Shown piece after piece: positions 8,105-15,095 of a DNA stretch of 64,000 nt. Position 1 is the first letter of the stretch. Every line of letters begins with the position of its first letter. Both the position numbers and the translations under genes were made by a program. Origin of the DNA: FEN-1219 sp963744305 (GTDB taxonomy: Bacteria; Pseudomonadota; Gammaproteobacteria; Steroidobacterales; Rariloculaceae); NCBI GenBank assembly GCA_963744305.1, contig CAVUTF010000001.1:62001-126000 (forward strand), in the 5' to 3' direction. The notes beneath the pieces were generated by a model. It was not told the origin of the DNA. It searched no databases and was given only the letters and a program-made list of their open reading frames with translations.

Positions 8105-9409
8105 ATGACGGATTGGTTCACTGCGCAGAGATTTGCCGAGCTTGGCGACGCCATCTATCAGTGGCTGTCGATCAACGTCTTCGTCTTGGGCAACGCCGTG
8201 CAGCTTCTGGTTATCGGCGCGGGCTTCGTGGTGGCTTTGTTCGCGAGCCGACGCTGGATGCCGTGGCTCGAGCGGTTCACGGCACAGCGTGGCCTCGCGA
8301 GATTGGCAAACGTCGTCCTGCCTCTGGTGCTGCCCATGATCTGGTTGGTCAGTCAGTGGCTTGCGATTGGCGCTGCCGCGGCGCTGGCATGGCCGCACCA
8401 TCTGCTCGAGATCGTTGCGAGCTTGTTGAGCGCTTGGGTCGTGATTCGGTTGGTATCGCAACTGGTGCGCAACCCGGTGTGGTCGACGTCCATCGCCTGG
8501 GCGGTTTGGTCGCTAGCGGCGCTGAACATCGTCAATCTTCTGCAGCCGACAATTGCGCTGCTCGATTCCATCGCCGTTTCGATGGGAGACACGAGGATCT
8601 CGCTTTACAGCGTGGGAAAGTCGTTGCTGATCTTCGCCATCCTGGCGTGGCTCGCAATATATCTCACCGGTTTGCTCGAGACGAAGCTCCGCGCCAGTCG
8701 GGCGTTGTCGCCGTCGGTGCAGGTGCTATTCGGGAAATCGCTCAAAGCGACGTTGGTTGGCTTGGCCATCATCATCGCAATCACGAGCGTCGGGATAGAC
8801 CTGACCGCGCTGGCGGTCGTCGGCGGCGCGCTCGGCCTCGGCATCGGCTTCGGCTTGCAGCGAGTCATCAGCAACGTGGTGAGCGGCGTCGTGCTGTTGC
8901 TCGACAAGTCGATCAGGCCCGGCGACGTGATCTCCGTCTCGGGGACGTACGGTTGGGTCACCGCGCTCGGCGGCCGGTACGTCTCCGTCGTAACGCGCGA
9001 TGGCGTCGAGCATCTGATTCCGAACGAAACGCTTATTTCCGAGCGCGTGGAGAATTGGACGCACACGAACAGTCACACGCGTTTGAAAATCGGCGTCCCG
9101 GTGCACTACGACACGGACGTCAATCGAGCGATCGATCTCTGCCAGGAGGCTGCGCGCGAAACGGAACGCGTCCTCGAGCAGCCGGAGCCGAAATGCCTAT
9201 TGATCGCGTTTGGCGAGAACGCACTCGAGCTGGAGGTCCGCATCTGGATCGCGGACGCGCACAACGGCGTTCAGAACGTGAAAAGCGCCGTGCTGCTGCG
9301 AATTTGGGAGAAGTTCTGCGCTAACGGTATCAAGGTCCCTTACCCGCAGGTCGAGCTCCACGTGACGTCGCCGGCCGCGCTGCCTAAGGTGCGGCCTGCG
9401 CACGGTTGA
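8105..9409 (+). CDS. Mechanosensitive ion channel, MscS family (434 aa)
   Basis: Inner-membrane channel opening under membrane tension. I chose ATG 8105 with GGAGA about 9 bases upstream; the in-frame extension to 7979 has no coding character. Several transmembrane helices occupy roughly residues 20-210. The MscS pore helix and beta domain follow, with the diagnostic Gly/Ala-rich GGALGLGIGFGLQRVISNVVSGVVLLLDKSIRPGD-type stretch around residues 235-280, then GWVTALGGRYVSVVTRDGVEHLIPNE. The C-terminal alpha/beta vestibule is present. It is a larger member than E. coli MscS (286 residues). A strong terminator follows 12 bases after the stop. Confidence 0.92.
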   Translation: MTDWFTAQRFAELGDAIYQWLSINVFVLGNAVQLLVIGAGFVVALFASRRWMPWLERFTAQRGLARLANVVLPLVLPMIWLVSQWLAIGAAAALAWPHHLLEIVASLLSAWVVIRLVSQLVRNPVWSTSIAWAVWSLAALNIVNLLQPTIALLDSIAVSMGDTRISLYSVGKSLLIFAILAWLAIYLTGLLETKLRASRALSPSVQVLFGKSLKATLVGLAIIIAITSVGIDLTALAVVGGALGLGIGFGLQRVISNVVSGVVLLLDKSIRPGDVISVSGTYGWVTALGGRYVSVVTRDGVEHLIPNETLISERVENWTHTNSHTRLKIGVPVHYDTDVNRAIDLCQEAARETERVLEQPEPKCLLIAFGENALELEVRIWIADAHNGVQNVKSAVLLRIWEKFCANGIKVPYPQVELHVTSPAALPKVRPAHG

Positions 9410-9421
9410 GGGCCAAAGAAA

Positions 9422-9448
9422 AAGGCCCGAGCGGTTTGCTCGGGCCTT
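9422..9448. terminator. Intrinsic, probably bidirectional terminator
   Basis: An 11-base perfect stem (AAGGCCCGAGC / GCTCGGGCCTT) with a 5-base loop, followed by a T/C-rich tail on the plus strand and preceded by A-runs that act as a T-run for the minus strand. It lies between the convergent MscS gene and the DUF6152 gene and can serve both. Confidence 0.85.
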
Positions 9449-9497
9449 CTGTCTTGTGCTGATTTATCTTGTGCGGCGCTGTGGTGCGCGCGCACGC

Positions 9498-9884
9498 TCA
9501 GCGAATCGCGAAGCCCGCGCGAGGATTGAACTCCTTGCCGTCCCCGCGCTTGGCCTTGATCCACGCCGCTGCCGGTCGCCCGTCTTTCATCGGGTTGCCC
9601 GTGATCGTGAGCTCCGTCCCGGGCGCGAAATCGCTCTTGCGTATTCCTGCCCGCGTGAGCGTGCTTGGACCTTCCGCTTCGAATCCCCAGGTCGTGACGG
9701 AGCCGTCCTGATTCTTCACGTCGACCAACAGCCATGAGTGTGGGTTGGTGTACTCAAATACCTTCACTACACCGCTGACCGTCACTTCCTTCGTGTCGTC
9801 GAACATGACCGCGGAGTGGTGAGCGAAGCTCGGCGCGGCCATCAGAAAGAGACCGCTGGATACGCCAATCAACATCTTCCTCAT
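9498..9884 (-). CDS. DUF6152-like small exported protein (128 aa)
   Basis: Secreted protein of unknown function. A signal peptide MRKMLIGVSSGLFLMAAPSFA is followed by HHSAVMFDDTKEVTVSGVV, the Ala-His-His-Ser start typical of DUF6152 proteins, then a small beta-barrel-like core (YTNPHSWLLVDVKNQDG, LTITGNPMKDGRPAAAW). Start at ATG 9884, since GAGGAGA overlaps the stop codon of the upstream gene with suitable spacing; a GTG at 9899 would add five residues. It is the second gene of an operon with the 305-residue protein at 9896-10813, 11 bases apart. Confidence 0.8.
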   Translation of the reverse strand: MRKMLIGVSSGLFLMAAPSFAHHSAVMFDDTKEVTVSGVVKVFEYTNPHSWLLVDVKNQDGSVTTWGFEAEGPSTLTRAGIRKSDFAPGTELTITGNPMKDGRPAAAWIKAKRGDGKEFNPRAGFAIR

Positions 9885-9895
9885 TGCAAATCTCC

Positions 9896-10813
9896 TCACC
9901 GATCGTCTTTTTCGGTAAAAGTGAAATCCGAGAAGTCGGATGTTCCTTCCTCGGTTTCCTCAACCGTGTTGTTTTGGTTTTCTCCGCAGTGCCAATAGCG
10001 GATACGCAAGCTGTTGTCGTCGTTCGACAGCTTCCTAATCACTTGCCTAGTGTACCAGGGTTCGATTAGGGCCGGAGGATCGTAGGACCAGACATCGACG
10101 GTTATCGTATCGCCGGCAGTCTTCTGCCAAATCTCTACGATCTCTACTTGTTCCGTGTAGAACGGCTGAATCCGTTGGTACTGACCCGAGCGCATTTGGC
10201 TCGTGTGAACGACGAGCTTGTCGCCGTCCCAGAATCCGATCGAGTCGCCTTCCCATACCGGATACGCGTCTGCCTCACTCGGATGATCGCGGCCGTCGGT
10301 ATAAATGCGCCGGATCTCGTTCTGCATTTCGTTGATTAGCCACGTTTGCCCGGGCGTAACGACGAATTCTTTCAAGAACGGCTCGACGATCCAGCGCGGC
10401 ATGCCGGCCGGATCGCAATTGCTCAACGGATCGAACTCGATGCCGCGGCTCACGCGATCGAGTTTGTCCATTAGGAGCTTTTGATGCTCCGGGGTGAGCT
10501 TGGCGGTCGGCAGTGCCGTCGGTGAGCCCTGATCCGGATCCCAAAAAAATGGGCTTGCCTCGCGAGTCCAAATTCCCGACCAATCCGGTACGTTGCGCCA
10601 CGTGAGCGCCTGCCCGTCGTTTGCTTGCTTCTTGAGATGATCGTAAAGGCCGCGAGCCGTCTTATGCTCGATGCCGAGATCGATCATTCGCTGCTTCTCC
10701 GGTGACGGCGCGGCGGGTGCCTGACCTTGCTGAGCGCTTGCGCCGGCCACGATGGCGGCGGCTGCGACGAGCGTCGCGAGACTGCCAGTGGCCCGCCCAA
10801 TACTCTTCGTCAT
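9896..10813 (-). CDS. Secreted protein of unknown function, 'GVW' family member 3 (305 aa)
   Basis: First gene of a two-gene operon with the DUF6152-like gene. ATG 10813 has GGAGA about 10 bases upstream. A signal peptide (MTKSIGRATG ... VAGASAQQG) is followed by an acidic/basic linker and then WSGIWTREASPFFWDP, LSNCDPAGMPRWI, TPGQTWLINEMQNEIRRIY, TDGRDHP, YPVWEGDSIGFWDGDKLVVHT and IEPWYTRQVIRKL. The GDKLVVHT block and the following strand match the relic at 11120-11585 (GxDALVVDT). This protein type is common beside DUF6152 proteins and TonB receptors; I know of no function. No metal or catalytic signature is obvious. Confidence 0.78.
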   Translation of the reverse strand: MTKSIGRATGSLATLVAAAAIVAGASAQQGQAPAAPSPEKQRMIDLGIEHKTARGLYDHLKKQANDGQALTWRNVPDWSGIWTREASPFFWDPDQGSPTALPTAKLTPEHQKLLMDKLDRVSRGIEFDPLSNCDPAGMPRWIVEPFLKEFVVTPGQTWLINEMQNEIRRIYTDGRDHPSEADAYPVWEGDSIGFWDGDKLVVHTSQMRSGQYQRIQPFYTEQVEIVEIWQKTAGDTITVDVWSYDPPALIEPWYTRQVIRKLSNDDNSLRIRYWHCGENQNNTVEETEEGTSDFSDFTFTEKDDR

Positions 10814-10877
10814 CGCTCTTTTCTCCATACGCCACTGCAAATCGCGGCGTATTTATCGCACGATCGGTAAGTTGAGT

Positions 10878-10903
10878 AAACCAACCGCCATGGTTGGTTT
10901 TTT
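10878..10903 (+). terminator. Terminator-like hairpin in the leader of the minus-strand operon
   Basis: Stem AAACCAACC / GGTTGGTTT with loop GCCAT, followed by a run of six T on the plus strand. No plus-strand gene ends just upstream, so it either stops antisense transcription into 10.9 kb or acts as a hairpin in the 5' leader of the minus-strand gene starting at 10813. The role is uncertain. Confidence 0.4.
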
Positions 10904-11119
10904 GCCTGCGCGGCTTGTGATGGGCCGCCGCGCTTGCGAGGGATGGGGACGAGAAACGCAAGGTGAGTCAAGTGCGGCATTATGTCGGCTCCGGCGTAGT
11001 TGCGCGCTCTTGGCTTTTTTTCCCCGGCGGTCCTTCGCACGCGCAGCACTCATTTGCAGTCTACGACTTCGGGCAGCAGATTCAGTTCCAAGGTGTGGTC
11101 ACGACGCGGGCGCGAGAGC

Positions 11120-11585
11120 CGCGATGAATCGGCGAAGCAACCGTACCTGCGATGCTCGATCGCTGCCGAACGTGATGCCACGCGTCTTGATTCGGCTTCC
11201 GACATCGATCGTGAGTATCAGGAAATTCGAGGATCATGGATGTTCATGGATCCGCGCACGCACACCGATTTCGTATCTAGGCGCCGAGCTACAGCAGCGA
11301 ATCGATTGGCCGCTGGGAAAGAAGATGCGCTGGTCGTTGACACGAAAAACTTCGAGGCGAAGCACCACTTAGTCGCCAAACCGTGCCGATCAGCGATCAG
11401 TTCCACATCAGCGAGCGTATTCGACCGATCGACGGCGGCGAGGGTCTCGAGATCGTTTGCAAGATGACCGATCCCGTCAATTGGGAAGGCGATTTAATGA
11501 AGGGATCATCCGGCCCCGCGACAAATACAGCATCTTGGCCGAATCGTTGCATCATTCGTTGCTGGAACACAACACTAAACGCTAG
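11120..11585 (+). pseudogene. Frameshifted relic of a 'GVW'-type secreted protein gene
   Basis: No intact frame exists, but ordered family blocks appear in successive frames. They are CDARSLPNVMPRV (frame of 11121), GKEDALVVDTKNFEAKHHLV (about 11318-11377), ISDQFHISERIRPIDGG (from about 11386), KMTDPVNWEGD, and finally NEGIIRPRDKYSILAES ending in a stop at 11583-11585. At least four frame changes occur in about 460 bases and no N-terminus or signal peptide is recognisable. The blocks resemble the C-terminal half of the family seen at 9896-10813 and its wider relatives (GDxLVVDTxNF ... TxDP ... W). I read it as a decayed paralogue, although scattered base errors elsewhere in this window could account for part of the damage. 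Confidence 0.6.
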
Positions 11586-12055
11586 ACACTGCGGTGGAAT
11601 CGGGTAGAGTGTTGTACCGTTACAGCCTTTCGACGAGTAGATTCAACGCTCGATTCGGCACTGCATGAGGCACCCAAGAGGACGTGATCTGCACCGCTTC
11701 ACGCCAGTCTTCTGGAGCCGAGCGCGTTTGGCGCGCTGCAGCGCCGTTCCTATGACCACTTTTCTATTCGGCGCGCGCGTCGTCGGACGCGCTAGTTTTC
11801 ACACCGGTTTTGGGGGGGGTAGCGTTGGACCGGGTAGGACGCCGGGTCCTAAGCACTGTTAGGTGTGCTACTGGAAAAGGCCGGGGCCTCACGGCCCCGG
11901 CTTCTTTCTAAGCGACCTTCGGGCCGAAAGTGTCGATAATTCAGGATCTTGAAGCTGGGTGGGGCTAGTGCCGATCAGCGTCACGTCGGTTGTGTATTAG
12001 CCCGCCTGCTATTAGCGTAACGACCGTCCAAGGGGACGTGAAAGGGGTGTCGATC
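11586..12055. other. Intergenic region upstream of the TonB-dependent receptor
   Basis: About 470 bases with no supported protein gene. It holds a strong hairpin at 11878-11906 (listed separately) and a G-run at about 11811-11818. The short open frame near 11665-11862 is Arg/Gly/Pro-rich and ends just before the hairpin; it lacks a ribosome binding site and I do not call it. A short non-coding transcript ending at the hairpin is possible but unproven. Confidence 0.45.
11878..11906 (+). terminator. Intrinsic terminator before the receptor gene
   Basis: GGCCGGGGCC / GGCCCCGGCTT stem with a TCAC loop, then CTTTCT. It isolates the receptor gene from anything transcribed upstream and would end either the relic region or a small RNA reading plus-strand through 11.6-11.87 kb. 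Confidence 0.7.
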
Positions 12056-14599
12056 ATGCGTGTTTCCAATCGTTTGTGTCGTCTCCGTGCGAAGGGGACG
12101 CTGACCGCGGTGGCTGGCGGGTTGGCTGGCGTCTGCGGCAGCGCAATTGCCCAGCAACTCGACGAGATCATCGTCACGGCGGAACGCCGCGAGATGTCGC
12201 TGCAGCAGACGCCGATTTCCGTCATGGCATTCGACGGCGAGTCGCTCGAGCTTCGCGGCATCGACGACATGTTCGATCTTGCCACCGTCGCGCCGAACCT
12301 CGACATCAAGGGCGCGCGCGGCGTCGGCAACACGGCACCCATCTTCGAAATCCGTGGAATCAGCGGCGGTGGCGGCGCCACCGGCGAACGCGCCGTCGGC
12401 TTCTATGTCGATAACGTGTTCATGCCGCGCTCGACCGGTCCGGTGATGCGCGTGCTCGACGTAGAGCGCGTCGAGGTGCTGCGCGGGCCGCAAGGGACGC
12501 TGTTCGGGCGCAACAGCACGGGCGGGGCGATACGCGTCTTTTCGAAGCAGCCCGGCCCGGACCCGGACGGTTACTTGAAGCTCACGGCCGGTAACTATGA
12601 TCACTACGACATCGCCGGCATGGTCAACGTGCCATTGAGCGATCAGGTTTACCTCCGCGCGCAGGGTGCTTACCTGCAGGAGGACGGTTACGTCGAGCGC
12701 GGCCCGCAAATGCTCGGGGGCTCGGAAGACACCGTTGCGCGCGTGCAGCTAGGGTGGCACCCGAGCGAGACCGTGAGCGTCGTGTTCGGCGGACTGCACA
12801 CGGATTCCGAATCGGAGGGCAGCCCTACGGACATGACGCAGTTCAACATGGACCCGGTGTGCCCGTTCGACGCGAACAACCCGACCATCTGTTGGCAAGG
12901 CAATTACGCCGACTGGGTATCGGATTTCCTGCAGACAACCGGCGACGCGCGCCTCGGCAATGACGACCAGCGCCTCCTGCTCGACGACTACACGATGCCA
13001 AATTGGTGCTTCCTGGACGACGCCGATAAGGACTGGGACGACCTCTGCCTGCAGTGGAGCAAGGCGAAGTACACCCAGTTCGATACCAATGTGACCTGGG
13101 ATATTTCCGACCGTCTAACGCTGGTCTCGACGACCGGTTTTTCAGAGTTTTCGAGCAGCGGCGTCAGCGACTGGCAGCTGCTGGGCATGGAATTTCGGCC
13201 CGCCGGCGTGGAATCCGAGGTGTTCTACCAGGAGCTGCAGTTCAACATAGATTTCGGGGACAAGGTCGACTTTGTCACTGGCGTCAACTATTTCAGTGAG
13301 GATTCGGGCTCACCGCGCGAATCGCTGATTAACGCGATCGGCTCCAGCAATTTCAGCCCGGACCCTGCCCTCGGGGGCGGGCAAGCGAACGGCAACCTTT
13401 GGGGGTGCAACAACACGCTCGGCGTGCCGTGCACGTCACCTGTGCGAAGGCTGCGCACGACCGGGGACGGCTTGGTGGAGCAGACCGCGACCGCGTATGG
13501 CCTATTTGCAAATGCGACCATTCATTTTGGCCGCGTCGTGAATTTGACGTTGGGCGTGCGCGAGTCCTACGACGAGAAGGAGCTTTCGAGCACCACGTTT
13601 CAGTCCGACAATTTCATCGCTCAGGACGGCGTATCGACGACGGTCGGCGCAACCGACGACTGGGAGGCGACGGATTGGCGCGGCACGCTCGACTTCAACG
13701 TGACCGATGACCTCATGCTCTACCTGACCTCCTCGAAGGCATTTCGCTCTGGTTCGTACAATTTACCTGCGCCTGTATGCGCAACTGCGCTCGTCGCAGG
13801 GGCCTGCACGAGCTACCACGTGCGTCCGCAGCCGGCCCTCATTCCGCCGGAGGAGTTGCTCAACGACGAGATCGGCTTCCGCTCGGAGTGGTTCGACGGC
13901 CGATTCCGCTTCAACGCGACATACTACGAGATGGAGTTCACGAACCGTCAGGGCGCGGCAGCCGTTGTCGACGCCACCTCGCCGACGGGTTTCACGATCG
14001 CGCTAACGAACCAGGGCGACGTGGAGCTCTGGGGATCGGAGATCGAGGCAATGTTCGCGGTGACCGAGCGGTTCACGCTCGAGGGCGCGACCGGACGGGC
14101 CAACTACGAGATGGCGAATGTTTGCATCAACAACGGTCCGTTCTTGTTCCCGCCGCCGATGGATCACGAGCACTCGCTCTCTGGGCGCTACGAGCTGCCA
14201 GCCCAGCGCGGCAACTACACGATCGCTTTGCAATACACAAAAACAGGTCCGATGCAGACTCATCCGGGCGGCTTCACGCCGGAGGAGCAGGCGCAATTCG
14301 GTTGCACCCCCTTCGCGGCGACCTTCATCGACTCTCGTTACGAGGTGCCGAGCTACAGCACCGCCAACCTCGCGCTCCGTTACACGAGCAACAGTGGCAA
14401 GTGGTCGGCGACGCTGTTCGGCAACAACCTCACCGACGAGGTCTGGGCAAACAATGCGCAGTCCTTCGGCCGCGGGTTCTGGACGACGGGCGGTCCGCCC
14501 GGCGCGACGGGCATCAGTGCGCCGCCGCGCGGGGCCGTTGCCGACTATCGCAGCCGGCCGCGCGAGTACGGATTGACGTTCCAGTACAACTTCTACTAG
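12056..14599 (+). CDS. TonB-dependent outer-membrane receptor (847 aa)
   Basis: Active-transport receptor of the outer membrane, powered by TonB. ATG 12056 has AGGGG about 9 bases upstream; the longer in-frame extension to 11990 is not supported. A signal peptide (to about residue 36, ending GSAIAQQ) is followed by a TonB-box/plug start (DEIIVTAERREMSLQQTPIS). The plug continues with the LDVERVEVLRGPQGTLFGRNSTGGAI motif, and the barrel ends with an aromatic C-terminus (YGLTFQYNFY). The phrasing fits the broad CirA/FecA-like receptors of catabolic proteobacteria. The ligand is unknown; neighbours suggest an organic substrate rather than a siderophore (inference). A terminator follows. Confidence 0.95.
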   Translation: MRVSNRLCRLRAKGTLTAVAGGLAGVCGSAIAQQLDEIIVTAERREMSLQQTPISVMAFDGESLELRGIDDMFDLATVAPNLDIKGARGVGNTAPIFEIRGISGGGGATGERAVGFYVDNVFMPRSTGPVMRVLDVERVEVLRGPQGTLFGRNSTGGAIRVFSKQPGPDPDGYLKLTAGNYDHYDIAGMVNVPLSDQVYLRAQGAYLQEDGYVERGPQMLGGSEDTVARVQLGWHPSETVSVVFGGLHTDSESEGSPTDMTQFNMDPVCPFDANNPTICWQGNYADWVSDFLQTTGDARLGNDDQRLLLDDYTMPNWCFLDDADKDWDDLCLQWSKAKYTQFDTNVTWDISDRLTLVSTTGFSEFSSSGVSDWQLLGMEFRPAGVESEVFYQELQFNIDFGDKVDFVTGVNYFSEDSGSPRESLINAIGSSNFSPDPALGGGQANGNLWGCNNTLGVPCTSPVRRLRTTGDGLVEQTATAYGLFANATIHFGRVVNLTLGVRESYDEKELSSTTFQSDNFIAQDGVSTTVGATDDWEATDWRGTLDFNVTDDLMLYLTSSKAFRSGSYNLPAPVCATALVAGACTSYHVRPQPALIPPEELLNDEIGFRSEWFDGRFRFNATYYEMEFTNRQGAAAVVDATSPTGFTIALTNQGDVELWGSEIEAMFAVTERFTLEGATGRANYEMANVCINNGPFLFPPPMDHEHSLSGRYELPAQRGNYTIALQYTKTGPMQTHPGGFTPEEQAQFGCTPFAATFIDSRYEVPSYSTANLALRYTSNSGKWSATLFGNNLTDEVWANNAQSFGRGFWTTGGPPGATGISAPPRGAVADYRSRPREYGLTFQYNFY

Positions 14600-14636
14600 A
14601 CCAGCAAACTAGCGCTCAACGGAGCGCAAGCCTTCG

Positions 14637-14670
14637 AGCCCCGGCGTTCGTTACCGCCGGGGCTTTTTCT
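14637..14670 (+). terminator. Intrinsic terminator after the TonB-dependent receptor
   Basis: A 10-base perfect stem (AGCCCCGGCG / CGCCGGGGCT), 8-base loop, then TTTTTCTTTT. It lies 38 bases after the receptor stop and 8 bases before the end of the convergent cytochrome c gene. Confidence 0.9.
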
Positions 14671-14677
14671 TTTCAGT

Positions 14678-15091
14678 TCAGTCGTCGAAGGTCGCCTGCT
14701 TGCGCTCCAAGATACCCTTCAGCAGCGGCAGGCTCGCAACGTCCGGCGCGTCCACGGGAATCGACTTGATGTACGCGTAGATGTCCGCAAGGTCCTGCGC
14801 GGGAACGTCCGGGAACGGGGGCATATTGGGCAACGGCGAGCTTTGCACGAAGGTGATGAATCCCTCTTGCGTGTAGTTCATGGGCAGCAGGCGGCGCTCG
14901 CCGGTTTGCGCGTCGAAACCGTGACAGGCATAGCAGTTGTAGGTGTCGGAGAACAACGGGGCACCTCGCGCGGCATTCCCGGTCAACGCGCCCGTCTGCT
15001 GTTGCGCTACCAACGCACCTGGGAACGACGCCAATGAGCAGAGTCCGACCGCAATCAATGGGTTTCGGCTGGTAGGCATGGTGCGCTTCAT
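14678..15091 (-). CDS. Exported c-type cytochrome downstream of a ThDP enzyme (137 aa)
   Basis: A signal peptide (MKRTMPTSRNPLIAVGLCSLA ... ALVAQ) precedes a single-heme cytochrome with CYACH near residues 53-57 and a likely Met ligand in LLPMNYT or NMPPFPD. The LADIYAYIKSIP helix is typical of class I cytochromes linked to dehydrogenases. Start ATG at 15091, four bases after the stop of the Tat-exported ThDP enzyme, so the two are almost certainly cotranscribed. A second ATG at 15079 would shorten the leader. It is probably the electron acceptor of that enzyme or of a periplasmic step it feeds (inference). Confidence 0.86.
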   Translation of the reverse strand: MKRTMPTSRNPLIAVGLCSLASFPGALVAQQQTGALTGNAARGAPLFSDTYNCYACHGFDAQTGERRLLPMNYTQEGFITFVQSSPLPNMPPFPDVPAQDLADIYAYIKSIPVDAPDVASLPLLKGILERKQATFDD

Positions 15092-15095
15092 ATCC

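Noticed and set aside
11665..11862. Small open frame before the 11.88 kb terminator
   Set aside because: No ribosome binding site, Arg/Gly/Pro-biased composition and no hydrophobic or conserved block.
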